From positions 2,728,001 through 2,792,000 of the forward strand of contig NZ_UHIL01000001.1 in NCBI RefSeq assembly GCF_900460535.1: 64,000 nt of DNA, written 5' to 3'. The notes beneath the pieces were generated by a model. It did not search any database, was not told the DNA's origin, and saw nothing but the letters and a program-made list of their open reading frames with translations. Positions within the stretch are counted from its first letter, which is position 1; every line of letters begins with the position of its first letter. Origin of the DNA: Vibrio parahaemolyticus (GTDB lineage Bacteria > Pseudomonadota > Gammaproteobacteria > Enterobacterales > Vibrionaceae). This document shows, one piece after another, positions 19,213 to 26,658 of this stretch. Both the position numbers and the translations under genes were made by a program.

Positions 19213-19473
19213 TCACACAGCGAAACGCCTATTAGATCTGATATTGCAGGGCAATTCATTTGCCCATCGAGTATGTAATATTCACTCTATGATTAAGTGG
19301 TTATCGTAACCATGATCTCGTGATTACTACATTATAGATATTCACCGCAAAACTGTAGCACCAAATAGAGCGCAAACGGTTTGTATCTCAAAATTTCCAA
19401 GCCGCTATTCCATTCGCTGCGTAAACCAATGTCTTGGGTTTACTCAGCGTAAAAATTTTGGTCCTGAAAAACG

Positions 19474-19510
19474 AAAAATGCCCCGCAGCAATCTCTTGCT
19501 ACAGGGCATG
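19474..19510 (-). terminator. Terminator of nupC
   Basis: On the minus strand a long stem starting ATGCCC and closing GGGCAT (19478-19491 with 19496-19509, a few mismatches) is followed by TTTTT, 38 bases after the nupC stop codon. Confidence 0.85.
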
Positions 19511-19548
19511 GTTTAAAACGGCGTCTATATATTAAGAACCGATTCTAA

Positions 19549-20832
19549 TTAAAATGCTGCAAGGCTTAGGCAGAAGCCTGCAATTGTCGCTGCCATAAGG
19601 TTAGACAACGTACCTGCAAGAACTGCTTTGATACCCATGCGAGCGATATCTGAACGACGGTTTGGTGCAAGGCTACCTAGACCACCAAGTAGGATCGCGA
19701 TAGAAGAAAGGTTCGCGAAGCCACATAGTGCGAATGAGATGATAGCTGTTGTCTTCTCAGACATTACTTCACCAGTTGCTGCTACTACTTGAGCGCTGTC
19801 ACCTAGGTAAGGTGTGAAGTTCAAGTAAGCAACGAATTCGTTGATAACTAGTTTCTGACCGATGAATGAACCAGCAACAACCGCTTCGTTCCATGGAACA
19901 CCGATTAGGAATGCTAGTGGAGAGAATGCGTAACCTAGGATTAGTTCTAGAGTTAGCTCAGGCATGCCGAACCAACCACCGATGCCACCTAGCATACCGT
20001 TAACTAGAGCAATCAGACCAACGAATGCGATTAGCATTGCACCTACGTTTAGCGCAAGTTGTAGACCAGAAGCCGCACCGCCCGCTGCTGCGTCGATTAC
20101 GTTAGCTGGTTTGTCGTCGCCACCGTCCATTGCTTCTTCGATATCTTCGTGAGGCTGATCAGTCTCTGGGTGAAGAATCTTAGCGAACAGTAGACCACCT
20201 GGTGCTGCCATGAATGATGCTGCTACTAGGTACTCTAGAGGAACACCCATAGATGCGTAACCTGCTAGTACACCACCAGCTACAGAAGCTAGACCACCAC
20301 ACATTACCGCGAATAGCTCAGATTGAGTCATTTTTGGAACGAATGGACGAACTACTAGAGGTGCTTCAGTTTGACCTACGAAGATGTTAGCTGCTGCTGA
20401 CATTGATTCCGCACGAGAAGTACCAAGCGCTTTTTGAAGTGCACCACCAAGAATCTTGATAACCCACTGCATTACGCCAACGTAGTAAAGAACTGAAATC
20501 AGTGCTGAGAAGAAGATCAGTGTAGGAAGAACACGGAAAGCGAAGATGAAACCGCCGCCGCCGAATACTTCGAACATCTTGTCAGAAACAAGACCACCGA
20601 ATAGGAACGATGAACCATTGTTACCGTAGTTGATAACGTTAGAAACACCAGTAGAGAAACCGTTTAGTAGATCACGGCCCCAAGGTACATAAAGTACGAA
20701 TGCACCTAATGCGAATTGGATAGCGAATGCGCCACCCACAGTTCTTAGATTGATAGCTTTACGGTTATTAGAAAATGCAAATGCAATAGCAAGAAGCACT
20801 ACCATACCGACTAGGCTCATAAACAGGCTCAT
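19549..20832 (-). CDS. nupC: NupC-type concentrative nucleoside transporter
   Basis: This 427-residue polytopic inner-membrane symporter of the CNT family imports nucleosides with H+ or Na+. Recognisable CNT features are the GQTEAP segment in the middle ([14 protein letters not shown]), the [20 protein letters not shown] region and the [16 protein letters not shown] motif near the C-terminus. It lies upstream of deoCABD on the same strand but is separated by a terminator and 580 bases, so it is a separate unit that supplies substrates to the deo enzymes. A perfect CRP consensus site lies about 145 bases upstream of the start. Confidence 0.94.
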   Translation of the reverse strand: MSLFMSLVGMVVLLAIAFAFSNNRKAINLRTVGGAFAIQFALGAFVLYVPWGRDLLNGFSTGVSNVINYGNNGSSFLFGGLVSDKMFEVFGGGGFIFAFRVLPTLIFFSALISVLYYVGVMQWVIKILGGALQKALGTSRAESMSAAANIFVGQTEAPLVVRPFVPKMTQSELFAVMCGGLASVAGGVLAGYASMGVPLEYLVAASFMAAPGGLLFAKILHPETDQPHEDIEEAMDGGDDKPANVIDAAAGGAASGLQLALNVGAMLIAFVGLIALVNGMLGGIGGWFGMPELTLELILGYAFSPLAFLIGVPWNEAVVAGSFIGQKLVINEFVAYLNFTPYLGDSAQVVAATGEVMSEKTTAIISFALCGFANLSSIAILLGGLGSLAPNRRSDIARMGIKAVLAGTLSNLMAATIAGFCLSLAAF

Positions 20833-20976
20833 AGTTTATGACTTCCTTATAAGTTATTTATTGGCGTGTTACAAAATGGAGCTATAAAGCGGGGGCAATT
20901 ATACTCACGCAGAATCAATTAAAGTAATGCCACCCTCACACTTTCTTATAAGATTCATCATTGATTCACCCACCTT

Positions 20977-20992
20977 TGTGAGTTATCTCACA
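20977..20992. promoter_or_regulatory. Consensus CRP-cAMP site upstream of nupC
   Basis: TGTGA-GTTATC-TCACA is a perfect match to the CRP consensus half-sites, extended by flanking T and A. It is centred about 152 bases upstream of the nupC ATG and lies just past the 3' end of the tatD-like gene, which is transcribed in the same direction. Control of nupC by CRP is established in E. coli. Confidence 0.75.
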
Positions 20993-21036
20993 ATAAGCAG
21001 GGAAACGTTTTCTATTTCAGACTACATCTTTAGATT

Positions 21037-21810
21037 TTATTCACAGATAGAGAAAGCAAAATTGCTATTTTCCCACAGCTGAGTGGCAATCGATTGCTTT
21101 CGCACACTATGCAACTCTGCGAGCTCATTGAATACATGAATGAGTTTGGCAGGGTGATTCGGCTCCCCTTGATAACCAAGTATAGGCATATCTGGAGCAT
21201 CTGTTTCTATAACTAGATTTTCGAGTGGTAATCTTTGAATCGCGTCGCGAGTTTTATGGGCTCTCGGATAGGTAATGGTTCCACCAACACCGATGAAAAA
21301 ACCTAATCTGACCCACTCCATTCCCTGCTGATAACTACCAGCAAACGCGTGCAAAACGCCACCACGAGGTAACTTCGCCGCTTTGACCATTTGAATGAGT
21401 CGATTGTGTGCTTTCCGGCTGTGCAAAATGACAGGAAGATTGAAACGCCTTGCCAGCTCAAATTGAGTTTCAAGCGCCCTTTCTTGTAGCTCAGGATCTA
21501 CGTTAACTGCAAAGTCTAGTCCGCACTCTCCGATTGCCACACACTGTGGCGATTTTTGGTTGAGATAGCGTTCTAGTTCTGAAAGGTGTTGCTCAACGTT
21601 ATCTTCTAGAAAATACGGATGAAAACCGAGCGCGTAATACAAATTGGCGTGTTGCTCTGCCAACGTTTGAATACGAGCCCAATTTTGCGGGCCGACGGAA
21701 GGAATCAGAATTCTTGCGACGCCTTGCGTTTGAGCAAGCTCAAGTTGATGCGCAAAGTCATCTTGAAACACATCAAAATCAAAGTGGCAGTGCGTATCAA
21801 AGAACTTCAT
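21037..21810 (-). CDS. TatD-family metal-dependent hydrolase, YjjV-like
   Basis: This 257-residue cytoplasmic TIM-barrel metalloenzyme belongs to the TatD DNase family. Metal-binding residues are visible in THCHFD (His7, His9), GECGLDF (Glu), the HSRKAH histidine, HAFAG and ETDAPD. It is close in length and motifs to YjjV, which also lies near the deo operon in E. coli. The substrate is not established; 3'-5' DNase activity is known for several relatives. It overlaps the upstream small gene by 14 bases, so the two are co-translated. Confidence 0.88.
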   Translation of the reverse strand: MKFFDTHCHFDFDVFQDDFAHQLELAQTQGVARILIPSVGPQNWARIQTLAEQHANLYYALGFHPYFLEDNVEQHLSELERYLNQKSPQCVAIGECGLDFAVNVDPELQERALETQFELARRFNLPVILHSRKAHNRLIQMVKAAKLPRGGVLHAFAGSYQQGMEWVRLGFFIGVGGTITYPRAHKTRDAIQRLPLENLVIETDAPDMPILGYQGEPNHPAKLIHVFNELAELHSVRKQSIATQLWENSNFAFSICE

Positions 21811-21994
21811 CTTGAGACTTTTTATCGACGCCAGCAGACGGAGAGTCAGAAAAAGACAGAGCCTCGCCCTTCTCTTCGTTTTGATGGGCAGGATCTTTTC
21901 GATATGGGACGCAGCTGCGTTTTTGATCGGGCGTTAATCCCATTTGTTTACACCAATCGTCGTAACGCTTTAACCCACGTTTGAACCAGTTCAT
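21797..21994 (-). CDS. Short hypothetical protein (possibly DUF5363)
   Basis: This 65-residue hydrophilic protein begins MNWFKRGLKRYDDWCKQMG, and its CVPYRKDP segment resembles the short DUF5363-type proteins of Vibrio and Pasteurellaceae; that family assignment is from memory. The C-terminal third is Ser/Glu-rich and looks disordered. There is no signal peptide or TM helix. GGAAGAAAA precedes the ATG and the 3' end overlaps the tatD-like gene by 14 bases. No function can be given. Confidence 0.7.
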   Translation of the reverse strand: MNWFKRGLKRYDDWCKQMGLTPDQKRSCVPYRKDPAHQNEEKGEALSFSDSPSAGVDKKSQDEVL

Positions 21995-22009
21995 TTTTCT
22001 TCCTTATAT

Positions 22010-22044
22010 AAAAACGCCCTTGACTAAGTCTATAGCCAAGGGCG
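22010..22044 (-). terminator. Terminator of prfC
   Basis: The stem CGCCCTTG / CAAGGGCG (22015-22022 with 22037-22044) is followed on the minus strand by TTTTATA, 35 bases past the prfC stop codon. Confidence 0.85.
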
Positions 22045-22078
22045 ATTTAAAATCTAGTTGCTTTAACGCGGCGGTTGA

Positions 22079-23668
22079 TTAGTGCTCGCGAGTCGCACGG
22101 AATTCAACGTCTGGGAAGCGTTCTTTTGCAAGGTTCAAGTTAACCATAGTTGGGGCAATGTACGTTAGGTTGTCACCACCATCCAACGCTAAGTTCGCTT
22201 GGTTCTTACGCTGGAACTCATCCAGTTTCTTCGCATCGCCACACTCAACCCAACGAGCAGTCGCTACATTAACGCCTTCGTAGATTGCTTCAACGTTGTA
22301 TTCTGACTTCAAGCGAGCCACAACCACGTCAAACTGAAGCACACCTACCGCACCAACGATCAGATCGTTGTTTTGCAGTGGACGGAATACCTGTACCGCA
22401 CCTTCTTCAGAAAGCTGAACCAAGCCTTTTAGTAGTTGCTTCTGCTTCAATGGATCTTTCAAACGAATACGACGGAACAATTCAGGCGCAAAGTTTGGAA
22501 TACCAGAGAACTTCAGTGACTCACCTTGCGTGAAAGTATCACCAATTTGAATAGTGCCGTGGTTATGCAGACCAATGATGTCACCCGCGTAAGCGTGTTC
22601 TGCTCGTGAACGGTCACCAGCCATGAAGGTTACCGCATCAGAGATACTTACTTGTTTGCCTAGACGAACGTGGTTCATCTTCATACCTTGAGTGTAAGTA
22701 CCCGATACGATACGCATGAATGCGATACGGTCACGGTGTTTAGGGTCCATGTTTGCTTGGATCTTGAATACGAAGCCAGAGAACTTATCTTCTGTCGCTT
22801 CAACATCACGCTCAACCGCTTGACGCGTTTTCGGCGCTGGCGCCCATTCAGTCAGACCGTCTAGCATATGGTCAACACCAAAGTTACCCAGTGCGGTACC
22901 GAAATAAACTGGTGTCAGTTCACCCGTTAGGAACAGTTCTTTATCAAACTCAGGACATGCACCCATTACAAGCTCAAGCTCTTCACGAACGCTTGCCGCT
23001 AGGCTTTCACCAACTTTTTCATCAAGCTCTGGGTTATCCAGACCTTTGATGATGCGAACTTCTTGAATTTCATGACCGTGGCCAGATTCATAAAGGATCG
23101 TTTCGTCACGGTGAATGTGGTAAACACCTTTAAATTCTTTACCACAGCCGATAGGCCAGGTAATTGGCGCGCACATCATACCCAATTCGTTTTCTACTTC
23201 ATCCAATACTTCCATTGGATCACGAACGTCACGGTCAAGTTTGTTCATGAAAGTTACGATTGGCGTATCACGCAGACGTGTTACTTCCATTAGCTTACGA
23301 GTACGATCCTCGACACCTTTCGCCGCATCGATAACCATCAAACACGAGTCAACTGCCGTCAGAGTACGGTAAGTATCTTCTGAGAAGTCTTCGTGTCCTG
23401 GAGTATCAAGCAGGTTTACTAGGCAATCGTTGTACGGGAACTGCATCACAGAAGTGGTTACCGAGATACCACGTTCCTTTTCCATTTCCATCCAGTCAGA
23501 TTTTGCGTGCTGTGCATTACCACGACCTTTTACAGTACCTGCTTTTTGGATCGCGTTTCCGAATAAAAGGACTTTTTCGGTAATGGTTGTTTTACCCGCA
23601 TCCGGGTGAGAAATAATAGCGAACGTTCTACGTTTAGAAACTTCGCTTAGAAAAGGTGTATTTGACAT
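22079..23668 (-). CDS. prfC: Peptide chain release factor 3
   Basis: RF3 is a GTPase that ejects RF1/RF2 from the ribosome after peptide release. The 529-residue protein shows SHPDAGKT (20-27), DTPGH (88-92) and NKLD (142-145), with the RF3-type insertion [21 protein letters not shown] containing switch I. Length and motifs are canonical. It is preceded on the same strand by holD and rimI and separated from rimI by about 120 bases that could hold its own promoter. Confidence 0.96.
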   Translation of the reverse strand: MSNTPFLSEVSKRRTFAIISHPDAGKTTITEKVLLFGNAIQKAGTVKGRGNAQHAKSDWMEMEKERGISVTTSVMQFPYNDCLVNLLDTPGHEDFSEDTYRTLTAVDSCLMVIDAAKGVEDRTRKLMEVTRLRDTPIVTFMNKLDRDVRDPMEVLDEVENELGMMCAPITWPIGCGKEFKGVYHIHRDETILYESGHGHEIQEVRIIKGLDNPELDEKVGESLAASVREELELVMGACPEFDKELFLTGELTPVYFGTALGNFGVDHMLDGLTEWAPAPKTRQAVERDVEATEDKFSGFVFKIQANMDPKHRDRIAFMRIVSGTYTQGMKMNHVRLGKQVSISDAVTFMAGDRSRAEHAYAGDIIGLHNHGTIQIGDTFTQGESLKFSGIPNFAPELFRRIRLKDPLKQKQLLKGLVQLSEEGAVQVFRPLQNNDLIVGAVGVLQFDVVVARLKSEYNVEAIYEGVNVATARWVECGDAKKLDEFQRKNQANLALDGGDNLTYIAPTMVNLNLAKERFPDVEFRATREH

Positions 23669-23789
23669 GAAACTGGTCTTCTTTGATGTCTGAATGCCTG
23701 CTGAAAAGCAAACACGCTTTTTGTAGATTCAATTTTGCGCGGTATTCTCGCCTATTATTGCTTTAGGGGCAACTTCCCGAGTAGTGCGT

Positions 23790-24245
23790 CTAGTTAAAGA
23801 AGAGATAACTCATGATGATCGCGTCTTCTTTTCCATTGCCTGTTTTGGCAGGATAATAATCATAACGACGATCCACTTCGTTAAAACCAGCTTGCTCATA
23901 AATATGAATCGCAGGATGGTTACTTTCTCTTACTTCTAGCCACGCGCTGTCTGCTTTGGCTTGCTCACAGTGATTCAGAAAGGCATCCAATAACTTTTGA
24001 CCGTAGCCTTTTCCTTGTAGCGCAGGGGCAACCGCAATATTGAGTAACGTCACTTCACCCACAATATTTTGTGCATAAAAGTAGCCAACTACCGAGCCAT
24101 CTTCAACCATCACATGATGGCACGCACCGCGACTCGACAAATCGCGCACTAACGACTCTGCCCATGGGTGAGAATGTGCTTGCTGTTCAATTTGCCAAAC
24201 TTGCTCCACATGCTCACTGCACATTGGGAGAATTTCAATCGTCAT
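23790..24245 (-). CDS. rimI: Ribosomal protein S18-alanine N-acetyltransferase RimI
   Basis: RimI is a GNAT acetyltransferase that acetylates the N-terminal alanine of ribosomal protein S18. The 151-residue protein has the acetyl-CoA pyrophosphate-binding motif in LQGKGYGQKLLDAF (Q/RxxGxG/A type) and the characteristic ARESNHPAIHIYEQAGF-like block (here LEVRESNHPAIHIYEQAGF). It follows holD with a 65-base gap, an order shared with E. coli holD-rimI. Confidence 0.93.
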   Translation of the reverse strand: MTIEILPMCSEHVEQVWQIEQQAHSHPWAESLVRDLSSRGACHHVMVEDGSVVGYFYAQNIVGEVTLLNIAVAPALQGKGYGQKLLDAFLNHCEQAKADSAWLEVRESNHPAIHIYEQAGFNEVDRRYDYYPAKTGNGKEDAIIMSYLFFN

Positions 24246-24310
24246 GATTTAACCTATTAGGTCGAAATACCGCGCCACAATAGAGCTTGGTATTCGATCT
24301 TTTACAAACG

Positions 24311-24709
24311 TTACGAGTAAGAACAAATTTGCTGCCAAAGTGCGCGTTTTTGTTCATTGTTGCCATCAATGTCTTGCAATAACGGCGAGGTTAGCTGCTT
24401 AGCATTTTCCATGCTGTTACTTTCACAGCCTGCAAACCATACCCACTCCAACTGATGTTCACCAAGCATTGCAAGGCGCTCAGGCTCGATATGCATGGCT
24501 TGTTCAAGCGTTAACTTCATACTTTTAAGTATCTTCTCGAACAGTATCGCTGTCTCATTCGTAGGACAGATGGGTGAGACCAGCAGAAGTTTGCAAGAAC
24601 TTGGCAAATCTATAGTTGGCGGTTGATAGCCTGCCAACCTTTCTGGATGAATCAACTCCCACGAGGTGATTCCCATTTCGTGTAAATACTGTTTCTCGTT
24701 AATTGACAT
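24311..24709 (-). CDS. holD: DNA polymerase III psi subunit HolD
   Basis: HolD bridges the clamp-loader complex and, through the chi subunit, SSB. The 132-residue sequence is divergent, as is normal for psi. It keeps the N-terminal MGITSWELIHPERLAG (chi-binding region), the mid-region HIEPERLAMLGEHQ and the C-terminal RALWQQICSY that also closes the E. coli protein. Position directly upstream of rimI supports the call. The gene is divergent from the DUF2541-like gene across 51 bases. Confidence 0.88.
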   Translation of the reverse strand: MSINEKQYLHEMGITSWELIHPERLAGYQPPTIDLPSSCKLLLVSPICPTNETAILFEKILKSMKLTLEQAMHIEPERLAMLGEHQLEWVWFAGCESNSMENAKQLTSPLLQDIDGNNEQKRALWQQICSYS

Positions 24710-24760
24710 TTTTCGTCACCTGTTTGAACGAGGCAATCCTATCAAAAAGTCAGAGGTGTT

Positions 24761-25210
24761 ATGAAGCTTTTCCAATCACTCTTTACTGTGATGATGGTAG
24801 CGACCATCAGTTTTTCCACATTTGCGAGCAGCAATAATGATGACTGGGAGCTGATCGCAACCAAGACCGTCAACTTCCAAACGGAGACAGACACCGTTAC
24901 GCCAAATAGTCTGCTCAAAAACCGTAACTTCAGTAAAATCAAAATAAAGTGCATTCAAGGCACCGTCGATTTAAAAGACATCAAAGTCACCATGACCGAC
25001 GGCAGCGATAAAAAACTCACATCAATGGGCACGCTCACCAACGGAATGTCAACGCGAGCTTGGACACTACCAGGAGCGGAGGACGCGAAACTTAAGCACC
25101 TTGAAATGAAATACAGCAGTTGGGGAAATATGAAGCTCGACGTGTTGGGTGTCAGCAAAAAAGCAAAAGTCGAAATCTGGGGCAAAAAAAGAACCAAAAA
25201 CGCTCAATAA
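24761..25210 (+). CDS. Secreted DUF2541-like protein
   Basis: This 149-residue protein has a clear Sec signal peptide (MKLFQSLFTVMMVATISFSTFAS, cleavage near residue 22-23). It is followed by a basic, beta-rich domain that resembles the periplasmic DUF2541/YaaI type: a paired IKIKCIQGTVDLKDIKV segment and a C-terminal KVEIWGKK strand. The function is unknown. AGAGGTG precedes the ATG. It is monocistronic, divergent from holD, and convergent with the yhbS-like gene across a bidirectional terminator. The family assignment is tentative. Confidence 0.7.
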   Translation: MKLFQSLFTVMMVATISFSTFASSNNDDWELIATKTVNFQTETDTVTPNSLLKNRNFSKIKIKCIQGTVDLKDIKVTMTDGSDKKLTSMGTLTNGMSTRAWTLPGAEDAKLKHLEMKYSSWGNMKLDVLGVSKKAKVEIWGKKRTKNAQ

Positions 25211-25240
25211 ACGTCATGCTTGTCGATTGACTGATGAAAA

Positions 25241-25275
25241 GCAAACAGCCCGCTATTTCAGCGGGCTGTTTCAGT
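25241..25275. terminator. Bidirectional terminator between DUF2541-like gene and yhbS-like gene
   Basis: A 12-bp perfect stem, AAACAGCCCGCT / AGCGGGCTGTTT (25243-25254 with 25260-25271), lies between two convergent genes. Confidence 0.88.
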
Positions 25276-25277
25276 AT

Positions 25278-25781
25278 TTAAAGCTCTGAGAACTCAGGCG
25301 CGTAATCAATACGTCCAGAACGTCCTGCACATTGGCCCTCGACGAGTTCAGCTACTCGAAACGTACCTTCAGGCACATCCCAAGCGCATTCAAAGCCCAT
25401 CTCTTCACCAGCATTGAAACCTTGTCGTGCATAGTAGTTAGGTTCACCCAACACGACACAGACTGGATAACCGAAATCACGCAGAGATTCGAAACCTTCT
25501 TTAATGAGTTCAGCACCAATGCCTTGACGGCGATAGTCCTCATGAACAGCCAATGGTGCAAGCCCTTGCCACGACAAATCTTCACCATTTAATGTAACTG
25601 GGCTAAATAAAGCATGGCCAATTACCTCACCTTCATCCGTACACGCCACCAGCGACAAGGTCAGCTTGCCGTTTTCACGTAAACGCATCACCAAGTTGGC
25701 TTCTGCATCGGTTGGAAACGCATGTTTCAATAGGCGGTCAATGGTCAGAATGTCCGCAGGGGCTTCAGTTCGAATAAGCAT
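25278..25781 (-). CDS. yhbS: GNAT-family N-acetyltransferase, YhbS-like
   Basis: This 167-residue GNAT protein has the acetyl-CoA motif YRRQGIGAELI and a C-terminal VVLGEPNYYARQGF block typical of YhbS-type acetyltransferases. The substrate is unknown. It overlaps the 3' end of ubiT by 17 bases on the same strand; in E. coli yhbS also follows ubiT (yhbT). Translation coupling suggests a shared physiological setting, but no acetylation step is known in ubiquinone synthesis. Confidence 0.85.
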   Translation of the reverse strand: MLIRTEAPADILTIDRLLKHAFPTDAEANLVMRLRENGKLTLSLVACTDEGEVIGHALFSPVTLNGEDLSWQGLAPLAVHEDYRRQGIGAELIKEGFESLRDFGYPVCVVLGEPNYYARQGFNAGEEMGFECAWDVPEGTFRVAELVEGQCAGRSGRIDYAPEFSEL

Positions 25782-26298
25782 TCGCTACTCCGGGTTGTTG
25801 TGCAGGCTCTTGAACCCCTTTTTGGACAAAGTCAGCCAGTTGGTTCAGCGCTACTTGCATTGCTTTTGGTAACTGCTCTAAGTCGACACTGTCCATCAAG
25901 TTTTTCACTTCTAAGCCAAGCTCAGTGTCACCTTCAATTGAAAGGCGACGTTGGAAGAACAGCGTATCAGGGTCTTCTTTACGACCAGCAATCAGTACTA
26001 GGTCGTTTAGATTACCACTAAAACTCACATCTTCCTGAACTGGTTTTTCAGCGACGACTAATTTTTCATCTTGATAGCTGATGTACCATGCTAAGTTCAA
26101 GTCTTTAATCGCAACTTTTAACCACTTGTCTTCAAGGAATTCAAAGTCGCCATCTTCTAACGCTTCTTTGAATACCATTTTCAGCCCTTCAAGCAAGGCT
26201 TTTTGTTGAACTGTTTGTGGTAATAACTGGACTGGAGAACGCAAAATGTTGGCTGCGTTCTTTACTAGTTGACTGCGAATCTTGTTTAACACGTTCAT
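25765..26298 (-). CDS. ubiT: Ubiquinone biosynthesis accessory factor UbiT (SCP2 domain)
   Basis: UbiT is a lipid-binding SCP2-domain protein required, with UbiU and UbiV, for oxygen-independent ubiquinone synthesis. The 177-residue sequence shows an N-terminal helix (NILRSPVQLLPQTVQQKALLEGL), a central SCP2-like beta region (YISYQDEKLVVAEKP) and the DPDTLFFQRRLSIEGDTELGLEVKN motif that is diagnostic of UbiT/YhbT. It is divergent from a PAS-GGDEF-EAL gene, beyond which ubiU and ubiV follow; in E. coli ubiT is directly divergent from ubiUV. Confidence 0.92.
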   Translation of the reverse strand: MNVLNKIRSQLVKNAANILRSPVQLLPQTVQQKALLEGLKMVFKEALEDGDFEFLEDKWLKVAIKDLNLAWYISYQDEKLVVAEKPVQEDVSFSGNLNDLVLIAGRKEDPDTLFFQRRLSIEGDTELGLEVKNLMDSVDLEQLPKAMQVALNQLADFVQKGVQEPAQQPGVANAYSN

Positions 26299-26658
26299 TA
26301 TCCGTTACTTTGTCATTAGGTCGCTCATATTACGCAATCGCACCACCGCGATACCTGTTATGTATCAATAAACTGTTTGTTTTCAGTTGGTGGTTTATTG
26401 TCCACTAACGTGTCGTTTTTTGACCTTACGTGTATTATTGATGCGAACAGCTTGATAAACGCTTTAATAACCGTATTTTCAAAGTTATAGTTATCCGAGC
26501 GTATCCTCGTGATATCAAGTCACAGAATAAAGCCGAGTCAACCACTTAAAAATGACTCACTATGCAGGCTTGAGAAGCACGGCGGCATATTCGCCAGGGT
26601 AGCGCTTTTGATTACACGGACGAATTAATCTGGCTCATTGGAGATCGGTAATACCCTA
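26299..26658. other. Intergenic region between ubiT and the rocS-like gene, with structured leader
   Basis: These 360 bases separate divergent ubiT and the GGDEF-EAL gene. On the plus strand there is a perfect inverted repeat GAGTCA / TGACTC (26535-26540 with 26553-26558) and a GGCG / CGCC hairpin (26581-26584 with 26592-26595), suggesting a folded 5' leader of the GGDEF-EAL mRNA. I looked for FNR sites for anaerobic control of ubiT and found none convincing. Confidence 0.45.

Larger units (their letters stand above)
18968..19548. other. Long intergenic region upstream of deoCABD
   Basis: These 581 bases lie between deoC and nupC. They contain a CRP-like half-consensus palindrome (19197-19212), a LacI-family-like core GCAAACGGTT (19372-19381) and the nupC terminator (19474-19510). 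The deo operon of E. coli also has a long regulatory region controlled by CRP, CytR and DeoR. A short frame at 19058-19309 lacks a good ribosome site and family resemblance, so I do not call it a gene. Confidence 0.6.

Noticed and set aside
19058..19309. 83-codon open frame between deoC and nupC
   Set aside because: No ribosome site of note, unusual amino-acid composition, no recognisable family, and it overlaps candidate regulatory sites; likely chance.
26299..26520. FNR box for anaerobic control of ubiT
   Set aside because: TTGAT half-sites occur but none is paired with ATCAA at the required 4-base spacing.
26520..26640. Possible c-di-GMP (GEMM) riboswitch before the rocS-like gene
   Set aside because: The conserved GEMM core and tetraloop-receptor sequences are not present; only generic hairpins are seen.
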